The notes: a model not told the origin generated them from the sequence alone. A DNA stretch of 24,065 nt from Pseudomonadota bacterium (GCA_023386865.1 JAEWIV010000509.1:1-24065); one strand, 5' to 3'. Counted from the first letter of the stretch, positions 16,206 to 23,763 are shown. Numbers and translations: made by a program.

Positions 16206-17135
16206 ATGCGCATCGTCGTCCACGGACAGCAGGCCTTCGGCAAGGCCGTGCTGGAGGCGCTGCTGAAGCGCGGCGAGAACATCGTCGGCGTCTATGTGGC
16301 GCCGGAGAAGCCCGGCCAGAAGGCCGATCCGCTCAAGGAGGCGGCGCTGGCGGCCAAGCTGCCGGTGTTCCAGCCCGCCTCCTACCGCAAGCCCGAGGTC
16401 TGGGAAGAGTTCAAGGCGCTGAAGCCCGACCTGCAGGTCATGGCCTTCGTGACCCTGTTCGTGCCCGAGGAATTCCTCAACATCCCGACGCACGGCTCGA
16501 TCCAGTACCATCCCTCCCTGCTGCCCGCCTATCGCGGTGCCTCGGCCATCAACTGGCCGATCATCCTCGGCGAGAAGGAGACCGGCCTGTCGATCTTCTG
16601 GCCGGACAACGGCCTCGATACCGGCGACGTGCTGCTGCAGAAGAAGACGCCGATCGGTCCCAAGGACACACTGGGCACGGTGTACTTCGACCGCCTGTTC
16701 CCGATGGGCGTCGACGCCATGCTGGAATCGGTCGACCTGGTGAAGACGGGCAAGGCGCCGCGCATCAAGCAGGACGAAGCGAAGGCCACCTACGAAGGCC
16801 GCGCCACGGCCGACATCGCCCGCATCGACTGGGGCAAGTCGTGGCGCCAGATCGATCCGCTGATCCGTGGCTGCAATCCCGCGCCCGGCGCGTGGACGAC
16901 GCTCGACGGCAAGACCCTGCAGATCTTCGATATCCAGCCGCTCCCGGCGCGCGATCCCAAGGGCATCGGCGGCAAGTACGGCGAGATCGTCGAGGTCTCG
17001 GGCGACGGCTTCACCGTCGTCGTGCCGGACGGCCGCATCAAGGTCCTGCGCGTGAAGCCCGCCGACGGCCCCAAGGTCGCCGCCGGTGAATGGGCCGCCG
17101 CCGCCAAGCTCGCCGTCGGCACACGGCTCGTCTGA
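16206..17135 (+). CDS. Stand-alone formyltransferase/10-formyltetrahydrofolate hydrolase-like protein
   Basis: A 309-residue protein with a formyl_trans_N domain (1-about 200) and a C-terminal OB-like domain (about 205-300). It resembles the N-terminal hydrolase domain of animal 10-formyltetrahydrofolate dehydrogenase (ALDH1L1) more than Fmt: HGSIQYHPSLLP, RGASAINW, LSIFWPDNGLDTGDVLLQK and ATYEG match it nearly word for word. The catalytic His102 and Asp138 keep the 36-residue spacing of His106/Asp142 in that enzyme. No aldehyde dehydrogenase domain follows. It may hydrolyse 10-formyl-THF to THF and formate. Its place between frc and fhs also allows formyl transfer between CoA and THF, which is my inference. 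The start at 16206 is 4 bases after the frc stop. The Met-tRNA formyltransferase role is unlikely. Confidence 0.85.
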   Translation: MRIVVHGQQAFGKAVLEALLKRGENIVGVYVAPEKPGQKADPLKEAALAAKLPVFQPASYRKPEVWEEFKALKPDLQVMAFVTLFVPEEFLNIPTHGSIQYHPSLLPAYRGASAINWPIILGEKETGLSIFWPDNGLDTGDVLLQKKTPIGPKDTLGTVYFDRLFPMGVDAMLESVDLVKTGKAPRIKQDEAKATYEGRATADIARIDWGKSWRQIDPLIRGCNPAPGAWTTLDGKTLQIFDIQPLPARDPKGIGGKYGEIVEVSGDGFTVVVPDGRIKVLRVKPADGPKVAAGEWAAAAKLAVGTRLV

Positions 17136-17143
17136 GAGACCTG

Positions 17144-17261
17144 CCTCCCCAGCGCGGGCGCCGCGCAGGCGAGGTGTCGCCGGCATACGGCGACGGAGGG
17201 GTCGAAAGCCCATGACCCCTCCGCCCCTTTCGGGGCACCTCCCCTCGATGGCGAGGGGAGG
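17144..17261. repeat. Inverted doublet of a palindromic intergenic repeat
   Basis: Two head-to-head copies of a roughly 50-60-bp element fill the gap before fhs. Both, read outside in, go CCTCCCC, variable part, GAGGTG, hairpin, CGGAGGGGTC. The left copy is 17144-17203 with hairpin GTCGCCG-N5-CGGCGAC (17176-17194). The right copy is 17214-17261 with a 10-bp stem CCTCCCCTCG-ATGG-CGAGGGGAGG (17238-17261) and a GCCCC-TTTC-GGGGC hairpin (17223-17236). The two central 10-bp arms (17194-17203 and 17214-17223) pair with each other. This resembles repeats scattered in alphaproteobacterial genomes. Confidence 0.7.
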
Positions 17262-17289
17262 AAAAAGAAAAATAGGAGGAAGCCGTCCG

Positions 17290-18987
17290 ATGCCTGCGTC
17301 TCAGCATACCAATCCGAAGTCCGACATCCAGATCGCCCAGGAAGCCAGCAAGCGGCCCATCCTGGAGCTGGCCAAAGAGAAACTGGGCATCGCGCCGGAG
17401 AATCTCGAGCCTTACGGCCACTACAAGGCCAAGGTCTCGATGGACTACGTGAAGTCGCTGCAGTCCAAGCCGACCGGCAAGCTGTCCCTGGTGGCGGCTA
17501 GCCCCCCGACGCCGGCCGGCGAAGGCAAGACCACGACCACGGTCGGCCTGACCGATGCGCTGAACCACATCGGCAAGAAGGCGATGCTCTGCCTGCGCGA
17601 GCCATCGCTCGGGCCGTCCTTCGGCATGAAGGGAGGCGCGGCAGGCGGCGGCTATGCCCAGGTCGTGCCGATGGAGGACATCAATCTCCATTTCACCGGC
17701 GACTTCCACGCCATCGGTGCGGCGCACAACCTCCTGTCGGCGCTGATCGACAACCACATCTACTGGGGCAATGCGCTGGGCATCGACGGCCGCCGCGTCG
17801 CCTGGCGCCGCGCCATCGACATGAACGCCCGCCGCCTGCGCCAGATGGTGTCGTCACTGGGCGGCGTCGCCAACGGCTTCCCGCGCGAGGATGGTTTCGA
17901 CATCACCGTGGCATCCGAGGTCATGGCGATCTTCTGCCTGGCCAAGGACCTCGAGGACCTGAAGGCGCGCCTGGGCAACATCATCGTCGCCTACACGCGC
18001 GATCGTAAGGCCGTGCGCGCCGCCGATCTCAAGGCGCATGGTCCGATGGCCGTGCTGCTCAAGGATGCGCTGGCGCCGAACCTGGTGCAGACGCTGGAAG
18101 GCACACCCGCCTTCATCCATGGCGGCCCGTTCGCCAACATCGCCCACGGCTGCAACTCGGTGCTGGCCACGACGACGGCGCTGAAGCTCGCCGACTACGT
18201 CGTGACCGAGGCGGGCTTCGGCGCCGACCTGGGCGGCGAGAAGTTCATCGACATCAAGTGCCGCAAGACCGGACTGAAGCCCGATGCCGTGGTGCTGGTC
18301 GCCACCATCCGCGCGCTCAAGATGCATGGCGGCGTGAAGAAGGAAGAGCTCAAGAGCGAGAACCTGAAGGCCCTGGAAGCAGGCATGTCGAACCTGCAGC
18401 GGCACGTCGAGAACGTGCAGAAGTTCGGCCTGGTGCCGGTGGTGTCGATCAACCGCTTCAGCGCCGACACCGATGCCGAGATCGCCCTGGTGAAGTCGGC
18501 CTGCGCCAAGCTCGGCGTCGAGGCCGTGATGGCCGACCATTGGGCCGAGGGCGGCAAGGGGGCGGCCGACGCCGCGCGCGCCGTCGTCAAGGCGATCGAG
18601 AGCGGCAAGAGCAACATGAAGCTGCTCTATCCAGACGAGATGCCGCTGGTCGAAAAGATCCGCACCATCGCCAAGGAGATCTACCGGGCCCGCGACATCG
18701 CCATCGCCAAGCCGGTCCAGGACCAGCTCGCCTCGTTCGAGGCGATGGGGTTCGGCAAGGTTCCGGTCTGCATCGCCAAGACGCAGTACAGCTTTTCGAC
18801 CAACCCCGATTCCAAGGGAGCGCCGACCGACCACGTGGTGACCGTGCGCGAGGTTCGCCTGTCGGCAGGGGCTGAGTTCGTGGTGGCCGTGTGCGGCGAC
18901 ATCATGACCATGCCGGGGCTGCCCAAGGTACCCGCCGCGAACGCCATCGATATCGGCCCTGACGGGAAGATCGTCGGACTGTTTTAG
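17290..18987 (+). CDS. fhs: Formate-tetrahydrofolate ligase
   Basis: A 565-residue enzyme (also called FtfL) that joins formate to THF using ATP, giving 10-formyl-THF for C1 assimilation. The phosphate-binding loop is TPAGEGKTTTTVGL (73-86); the REPSLGPSFGMKGGAAGGGYAQV stretch (from residue 103) and FTGDFHAI are family signatures; length is normal. The ATG at 17290 follows AGGAGGA by 9 bases. Working after oxc/frc, it would capture the formate set free by Frc, in competition with the Fds formate dehydrogenase upstream. The 154-bp gap before it, filled by the palindromic repeat doublet, may partly insulate it from the oxc-frc transcript. Confidence 0.97.
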   Translation: MPASQHTNPKSDIQIAQEASKRPILELAKEKLGIAPENLEPYGHYKAKVSMDYVKSLQSKPTGKLSLVAASPPTPAGEGKTTTTVGLTDALNHIGKKAMLCLREPSLGPSFGMKGGAAGGGYAQVVPMEDINLHFTGDFHAIGAAHNLLSALIDNHIYWGNALGIDGRRVAWRRAIDMNARRLRQMVSSLGGVANGFPREDGFDITVASEVMAIFCLAKDLEDLKARLGNIIVAYTRDRKAVRAADLKAHGPMAVLLKDALAPNLVQTLEGTPAFIHGGPFANIAHGCNSVLATTTALKLADYVVTEAGFGADLGGEKFIDIKCRKTGLKPDAVVLVATIRALKMHGGVKKEELKSENLKALEAGMSNLQRHVENVQKFGLVPVVSINRFSADTDAEIALVKSACAKLGVEAVMADHWAEGGKGAADAARAVVKAIESGKSNMKLLYPDEMPLVEKIRTIAKEIYRARDIAIAKPVQDQLASFEAMGFGKVPVCIAKTQYSFSTNPDSKGAPTDHVVTVREVRLSAGAEFVVAVCGDIMTMPGLPKVPAANAIDIGPDGKIVGLF

Positions 18988-19004
18988 TCCGCCAAACCGC
19001 TCTA

Positions 19005-19033
19005 GGGTCTCCTCCAGAAGAAAGAGGAGACCC
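19005..19033 (+). promoter_or_regulatory. Hairpin that covers the ribosome site of the acyl-CoA dehydrogenase gene
   Basis: GGGTCTCCTC (19005-19014) pairs perfectly with GAGGAGACCC (19024-19033), with a 9-base loop. The right arm contains the Shine-Dalgarno GAGGAG and ends one base before the ATG at 19035. When folded it should block translation initiation. It could act as a translational switch, or as a processing/termination signal after fhs, whose stop lies 17 bases before it. Confidence 0.5.
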
Positions 19034-19034
19034 C

Positions 19035-20309
19035 ATGAACGTGATGGCCAAGCGGGACGCGATGGCGCGCCCCGACCTGAACAATCCCGAGCTCAACAAC
19101 CTTGCCATGTCCAAGGAGGCGCAGCCTCTCTACGACGCGGTCGTCAAGCACATCGAAGAGAACGTCGCGCCCATCACGGAGAAGTTCTTCAAGCTGGGCG
19201 AGGGCCGCAAGGACCGCTGGAGCTGGGCGCCCGGCCAGCTCGAGTTGCTCGAAGGCGCCAAGAACAAGGCCAAGGCCTCGGGCCTGTGGAACTTCTTCCT
19301 GCCCGGCTCGGAGATCGGCCGCGGCCTCACCAACCTCGACTACGCCTATATCGCGGCCGAGCTGGGCAAGCAGCCGCTCGCCTCGGAGTCGCTCAACTGC
19401 TCCGCGCCCGACACCGGCAACATGGAAGTTCTGGAGCGCGTCGGCACGCCCGAGCAGAAGGAGAAGTGGCTGAAGCCGCTGCTGAACGGCGAGATCCGCT
19501 CGGCCTACGCCATGACCGAGCCTCACGTCGCCTCGTCGGACGCCAAGAACGTCGCCACCCGCGCCGAGCTCGACGGCAACGACTGGGTGATCAACGGCGA
19601 GAAGTACTTCATCTCCGGCGCCGGCGACCCGCGCTGCAAGATCATGATCACCATGGTCAAGACCAGCCCCGACGCCTCGCCGCAGTTCCAGCAGTCGCAG
19701 ATCCTGGTGCCGATCGACACGCCGGGCGTGAAGATCCTGGGGCCCATGGAAGTGTTCGGCCACGACCCCGCGCCGCGCGGCCACATGCACATCAAGTTCG
19801 AGAACGCGAGGGTGCCCAAGGAGAACATCCTGCTGGGCGAAGGCCGCGGCTTCGAGATCTCCCAGGTCCGCCTGGGTCCGGGCCGCATCCACCACTGCAT
19901 GCGCTCGATCGGCGCCGCCGAGAAGGCGCTCGACCTCATGGTCAAGCGCGGCTCGACGCGCCAGGCGTTCGGCAAGAACCTGATCGCGCTCGGCAAGAAT
20001 CTCGAGCTGGTGTCGCGCGCGCGCATCGAGATCGAGGCCATGCGGCTCATGGTGCTCAAGGCCGCCAAGGCGATGGACGTGCTGGGCAACCGCGAAGCCC
20101 GCATCTGGGTCAGCATGGTCAAGGCCATGGTGCCCGAGAAGGTCTGCACCATCATCGACCAGGCGATCCAGATCCATGGCGCGACCGGCATCTCGCACTG
20201 GACGCCGCTCGCCGAGATGTACATGAACCAGCGCCACCTGCGCTTCGCCGATGGTCCGGACGAGGTCCACCACATGGTGGTCGGCCGGGCCGAGCTCAGC
20301 CGGCACTGA
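19035..20309 (+). CDS. Acyl-CoA dehydrogenase family protein (ACAD10/11-like)
   Basis: A 424-residue FAD enzyme of the acyl-CoA dehydrogenase fold: helical N-terminal domain (about 30-155), beta domain with the FAD motif AYAMTEPHVASSDA (157-170), and a C-terminal helical bundle with RQAFGKNL. The base expected in the YEGT position of medium-chain enzymes is Asp406 in ADGPDEVH, as in the ACAD10/11-type subgroup. It should oxidise an acyl-CoA and pass electrons to ETF; the substrate is unknown. The ATG at 19035 follows GAGGAGA. It lies 47 bases after fhs on the same strand, yet no role in oxalate breakdown is known, so the gene could be carried along or use a CoA ester made elsewhere. It is convergent with the malate synthase gene. 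Confidence 0.88.
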   Translation: MNVMAKRDAMARPDLNNPELNNLAMSKEAQPLYDAVVKHIEENVAPITEKFFKLGEGRKDRWSWAPGQLELLEGAKNKAKASGLWNFFLPGSEIGRGLTNLDYAYIAAELGKQPLASESLNCSAPDTGNMEVLERVGTPEQKEKWLKPLLNGEIRSAYAMTEPHVASSDAKNVATRAELDGNDWVINGEKYFISGAGDPRCKIMITMVKTSPDASPQFQQSQILVPIDTPGVKILGPMEVFGHDPAPRGHMHIKFENARVPKENILLGEGRGFEISQVRLGPGRIHHCMRSIGAAEKALDLMVKRGSTRQAFGKNLIALGKNLELVSRARIEIEAMRLMVLKAAKAMDVLGNREARIWVSMVKAMVPEKVCTIIDQAIQIHGATGISHWTPLAEMYMNQRHLRFADGPDEVHHMVVGRAELSRH

Positions 20310-20316
20310 TCTCTTG

Positions 20317-20394
20317 CCGGACCGCGGGCCTCCAGGCCCGCTCATCCCATCGTTGAAGCGATGACTCGAGCGGACCTGGAGGTCCGCGGTCCGG
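20317..20394. repeat. Palindromic repeat doublet between convergent genes
   Basis: Two 18-bp hairpins, GCGGGCCT-CC-AGGCCCGC (20324-20341) and GCGGACCT-GG-AGGTCCGC (20370-20387), are inverted copies of one unit. The whole block also folds as one long stem: CCGGACCGCGG (20317-20327) pairs with CCGCGGTCCGG (20384-20394), and CCTCCAGG (20329-20336) with CCTGGAGG (20375-20382). It lies between the acyl-CoA dehydrogenase stop and the malate synthase stop, where it can end transcription from both sides. It looks like a REP-type element. Confidence 0.72.
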
Positions 20395-20403
20395 AGAGAT
20401 GCC

Positions 20404-22020
20404 TTACGCCGCCGCCTTCTCGTCGGCCAGGATGCGCTCGTAGGCCGGCAAGGTCAGGAATTCCTCGAACACCGGCTGCTCGACGAGGTCGATCATGAGC
20501 TGCGCGGCATCCTCGAAGCGGCCCTTGGCATAGGCTTCCTCGCCCATCGCCGCCTTCACCTTGTCGTTCTCCTCGCGCACGATCTCGCGGACCAGTTCCT
20601 TCGTGACCGGCCGGCCGTCCTGCAGGGGCTGGCCGTGGCGCACCCACTGCCAGACCTGGGCGCGGCTGATCTCGGCGGTGGCGGCATCCTCCATCAGGTT
20701 GAACAGCGGCACGCAGCCGATGCCGCGCAGCCACGCCTCGACATAGCCGATGCCCACGGCCACGTTCTGGCGCAGGCCGGCCTCGGTCCGCGTGCCCTCC
20801 GGCATGGCGATCAGGTCGGCCGCGTCGACGTGCACATCCTGGCGCTTGCGGGCGATCTGGTTGGCACCCTTCATCACCGCATCGAACTCCGCCTTGGCGA
20901 TCGCGACCAGGCCGGGATGGGCGACCCAGGTGCCGTCGTGGCCGTCGCTCGCCTCGCGCTTCTTGTCGGCGCGCACGCGCTCCATCGCCGCCTCGTTCGC
21001 GGCGGGGTCGTTCTTGATCGGGATCTGCGCCGCCATGCCGCCCATGGCATGGACCTCGCGGCGATGGCAGGTCTTGATCAGGAGCTGGCTGTAGGAACGC
21101 AGGAAGTGCGCCGTCATGGTGACCTGCGCGCGGTCGGGCAGGACCGACCATTCCTGCTCGCGGAACTTCTTGATGAAGCTGAAGATGTAGTCCCAGCGGC
21201 CGCAATTGAGGCCAGCCGAATGGTCCCTGAGCTCCCACAGGATCTCGTCCATCTCGAAGGCAGCGAGGATGGTCTCGATCAGGACCGTGGCCTTGATGGT
21301 CTTCTGCGGGATGCCGAGCGCGTCCTGGGCGTAGACGAAGACGTCGTTCCACAGCCGTGCCTCGAGATGGCTCTCGATCTTGGGCAGATAGAAATAGGGA
21401 CCGGTCCCGCGCGCCAGAAGCTCCGCCGCGTTGTGGAAGAAGTACAGGCCGAAATCGAACAGCGAGCCCGACATCGGCACGCCGTCGACCGTCATGTGCC
21501 TCTCCGGCAGGTGCCAGCCGCGCGGCCGCACGAACAGCACGGCGGTCTTGTCGTTCAGCCTGTACTCGCGGCCCGTCTGCGGATCGACATAGTCGATCTC
21601 GCGATGCACGGCGCTCGCCAGGTTGAACTGCCCGTCGACCATGTTGGTCCAGGTGGGCGTGCTGGCGTCCTCGAAGTCGGCCATGAAGACGTTGGCGCCG
21701 CAGTTGAGCGCGTTGATGATCATCTTGCGGTCGACCGGGCCGGTGATCTCGACGCGGCGGTCGAGGATGTCCTGCGGCAGCGGCGCCACGCTCCAGTCGC
21801 TCTCGCGAATCTTCACGGTATCGGCGAGGAAATCGGGCTTCTCGCCGGCATCGAGCCGCCTCTGGCGCTCGACGCGGGCGGCCAGCAACTCCTCGCGGCG
21901 CGGATCGAAGCGGCGCTGCAGGTCGGCGACGAAGGCCAGTGCCTCCCTGGTGAGCACCTTTTCGAAGCCCGGGTTGATGACGCCGTCGACTGAAACGCCC
22001 TCGGGAAGATCCAACGCCAC
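20404..22020 (-). CDS. aceB: Malate synthase (type A)
   Basis: A 538-residue enzyme condensing glyoxylate and acetyl-CoA to malate, cytoplasmic. The length and the family signature DHSAGLNCGRWDYIFSF (266-282) mark the A isoform, not the longer GlcB/MSG type. Catalytic candidates are Arg165/167 (FVRPRGW), Glu249 (VLIET), Asp277 (RWDY) and Asp445 (MEDAATAEISR). The frame stays open to 22179, but I place the start at GTG 22018-22020: GGGAG precedes it by 8 bases and the protein then begins MALDLPEGV. The longer form would overlap puuD. It is divergent from puuD, convergent with the acyl-CoA dehydrogenase. Glyoxylate could come from purine (allantoin) breakdown or from the glyoxylate cycle; no isocitrate lyase gene is in the window. 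Confidence 0.93.
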   Translation of the reverse strand: MALDLPEGVSVDGVINPGFEKVLTREALAFVADLQRRFDPRREELLAARVERQRRLDAGEKPDFLADTVKIRESDWSVAPLPQDILDRRVEITGPVDRKMIINALNCGANVFMADFEDASTPTWTNMVDGQFNLASAVHREIDYVDPQTGREYRLNDKTAVLFVRPRGWHLPERHMTVDGVPMSGSLFDFGLYFFHNAAELLARGTGPYFYLPKIESHLEARLWNDVFVYAQDALGIPQKTIKATVLIETILAAFEMDEILWELRDHSAGLNCGRWDYIFSFIKKFREQEWSVLPDRAQVTMTAHFLRSYSQLLIKTCHRREVHAMGGMAAQIPIKNDPAANEAAMERVRADKKREASDGHDGTWVAHPGLVAIAKAEFDAVMKGANQIARKRQDVHVDAADLIAMPEGTRTEAGLRQNVAVGIGYVEAWLRGIGCVPLFNLMEDAATAEISRAQVWQWVRHGQPLQDGRPVTKELVREIVREENDKVKAAMGEEAYAKGRFEDAAQLMIDLVEQPVFEEFLTLPAYERILADEKAAA

Positions 22021-22111
22021 TATATGCACTCCCTCAAAATCGTTAGTTTGCTCGCAGGGGAGCGCGATATAGGGCCTTGAGAGCACTTGGGGCAAGGCGC
22101 TACGACAACGC
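22021..22111. promoter_or_regulatory. Divergent promoter region between malate synthase and puuD
   Basis: A 91-bp gap between two divergent starts. It is AT-richer on the malate synthase side and carries that gene's ribosome site (GGGAG on the minus strand) close to its GTG. The sequence TATAGG at about 22069 could be a -10 for puuD, but no well-spaced -35 was found. No strong dyad is seen. Confidence 0.4.
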
Positions 22112-23299
22112 ATGGACGCCGCTTTCGTCGTTGAATGGCTCAATCTGGTGCTGCGCTTCGCCCACATGATCGTGGGCATCGCCTGGATCGGCGCCTCGTT
22201 CTATTTCATCTGGCTGGACAACCACCTGCATCCGCCGCTCGATCCGGCCGATGCGGCCAAGGGCATCGGCGGCGAAGTCTGGGCAGTGCATGGCGGCGGC
22301 TTCTACACCGCCAAGAAATTCACGCTGGCGCCCGAGAAGCTCCCGCCCGAGCTGCACTGGTTCAAGTGGGAAGCCTACACCACGCTGATCACGGGCTTCG
22401 TCCTGCTGTGCCTGGTCTACTACTACGGCGCGGAAGTGGCGCTGATCGATCCCTCCGTGATGGCGCTCACCAGGGCCGAGGCCATCGCCATCGGCCTCGG
22501 CTTCCTGGTGCTGGGCTGGCTGGTCTATGACTGGCTCTGCCGCTCGGCCTTCGGCGAGGACGACGCCGTCCTGGGCGGCTTGCTCTTGCTCTATTGCGCC
22601 GTGTCGGCCTGGGCGCTCTGCCACCTCTTCTCGGGCCGCGGCGCCTACATCCATTTCGGCGCGATGCTGGGCACCATCATGGTGCTGAACGTCTATTTCG
22701 TGATCATCCCCGGCCAGCGCGAGCTGGTGAAGGCCAAGGAGGAAGGCCGCACGCCCGATCCGAAGCACGGGCTGAGGGGCCGCCAGCGCTCGGTCCACAA
22801 CACGTATTTCACCCTGCCGGTGCTGTTCACCATGATCAGCAACCACTATGCCGGCCTCTACGGGCACAAGTGGAACTGGGTCCTGCTGATCCTGATCTCC
22901 GTGTCGGGCGCCCTGGTGCGCGTCTGGTTCGTGCAGCGTCACAAGGGAAACCAGAACCCCCTGGTATTGGCGTCCGGCCTCGTCGTGCTGGCGATGACGG
23001 CGATCGTATCCCTGCCGCGGCCCGAGGCCGATCTCGGGCCGCCCGCCTTCTTTGCCGAGGTCCAGCCGATCTTCAAGGAACGCTGCCAATCCTGCCACGC
23101 CACCAAGCCCACGCAGGAAGGCTTCGCCGCCCCGCCCAAGGGCGTCGTGCTCGAGACGCCCGAGGAGATCCGGCCCCGGGCGGCGATGATCAACCAGCAG
23201 GTATGGGTCACCCGGGTCATGCCGCCCGGAAACCTGACCCATATGACCGATGCCGAGCGACGGCTGATTGCGCGCTGGTTCAAGGGCGGCGCACAATAG
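22112..23299 (+). CDS. puuD: Membrane urate oxidase PuuD with C-terminal cytochrome c domain
   Basis: A 395-residue inner-membrane protein of the PuuD family, which oxidises urate to 5-hydroxyisourate and passes electrons to the respiratory chain instead of making peroxide. The N-terminal part (1-about 302) has some eight hydrophobic segments, with family stretches such as HMIVGIAWIGASFYFIWLDN (18-37), VWAVHGGGFY (56-65), HWFKWEAYTT (82-91) and NHYAGLYG (244-251). The C-terminal domain (about 310-395) is a cytochrome c: heme site CQSCH (325-329) and probable Met370 ligand in VMPPGN. Both modules are complete. The ribosome site before ATG 22112 is weak. The gene is divergent from malate synthase, which would use glyoxylate formed from allantoin further down the pathway. 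No hydroxyisourate hydrolase or allantoinase gene is visible here. Confidence 0.93.
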   Translation: MDAAFVVEWLNLVLRFAHMIVGIAWIGASFYFIWLDNHLHPPLDPADAAKGIGGEVWAVHGGGFYTAKKFTLAPEKLPPELHWFKWEAYTTLITGFVLLCLVYYYGAEVALIDPSVMALTRAEAIAIGLGFLVLGWLVYDWLCRSAFGEDDAVLGGLLLLYCAVSAWALCHLFSGRGAYIHFGAMLGTIMVLNVYFVIIPGQRELVKAKEEGRTPDPKHGLRGRQRSVHNTYFTLPVLFTMISNHYAGLYGHKWNWVLLILISVSGALVRVWFVQRHKGNQNPLVLASGLVVLAMTAIVSLPRPEADLGPPAFFAEVQPIFKERCQSCHATKPTQEGFAAPPKGVVLETPEEIRPRAAMINQQVWVTRVMPPGNLTHMTDAERRLIARWFKGGAQ

Positions 23300-23304
23300 C
23301 GACC

Positions 23305-23763
23305 ATGATGGCTCGCCCGGGATGGATGCCGTGGCGCCGCCTGCTGACGGCGGCGGTGGCGGCAGTCGCGATCTTTTTCCATTGGACGCAGGTCGCCGAG
23401 CACGGCCGGCGCGACCTCGTGGGCAGCGCTGCCGCCGCCGACACCTCGCAGCTCGAGGCGCGCAGCTTCGGGCCGAGCGTGGGCTTTGCCGACCAGCGCC
23501 GGCTGGACGAGCATTTCGCCAAGCATGGCGCGGAGTTCGGCCGCATCACCAAGGTGGACTATCTGCGCCAGGCCCAGCTCCTGCGCGACGCCAAGGTCGG
23601 CGGTCCCGTGCTCGAGGCCGTTCGGCGCGACGGCGTCGTCACGCGCTACGACCAGCAGACGGGCGCCTTCATCGCCTTCAATGCCAACGGCGTCATCCGC
23701 ACCTTCTTCAAGCCGAACGACGGCGAGCGCTACTGGCGCCGCCAGGCGGAGCGCGGGGAATGA
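23305..23763 (+). CDS. Exported or membrane-anchored small protein resembling a polymorphic-toxin C-terminal domain
   Basis: A 152-residue protein starting 5 bases after puuD (ATG 23305, or 23308). Residues 12-27 form a hydrophobic segment after basic residues (WRR), a signal peptide or anchor. The rest is a compact domain: LDEHFAKHGAEFG (68-79), YLRQAQ (86-91), a short strand region RYDQQTGAFIAFNANG (114-129), then VIRTFFKP (130-137) and YW near the end. The pattern of L-D-x-HF-x-x-HG-x-x-FG, Y-x-x-A, RYD, and G-x-x-x-T-F-F-x-P resembles C-terminal nuclease-like modules of secreted or contact-dependent toxins as I remember them; no catalytic residues can be proven. Its stop overlaps the next start (ATGA), so the two proteins are co-made. 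It could instead be a purine-pathway accessory protein. Confidence 0.55.
   Translation: MMARPGWMPWRRLLTAAVAAVAIFFHWTQVAEHGRRDLVGSAAAADTSQLEARSFGPSVGFADQRRLDEHFAKHGAEFGRITKVDYLRQAQLLRDAKVGGPVLEAVRRDGVVTRYDQQTGAFIAFNANGVIRTFFKPNDGERYWRRQAERGE

Noticed and set aside
14714..16282. Minus-strand frame opposite frc
   Set aside because: The plus strand matches formyl-CoA transferase along its length; the antisense frame is a shadow.
16206..17135. Methionyl-tRNA formyltransferase (fmt)
   Set aside because: Motifs match the ALDH1L1 hydrolase domain better, no peptide deformylase (def) gene is adjacent, and the neighbours are oxalate/C1 genes.
20635..21993. Plus-strand frame opposite malate synthase
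   Set aside because: The minus strand carries the malate synthase signature and catalytic residues; the plus frame has none.
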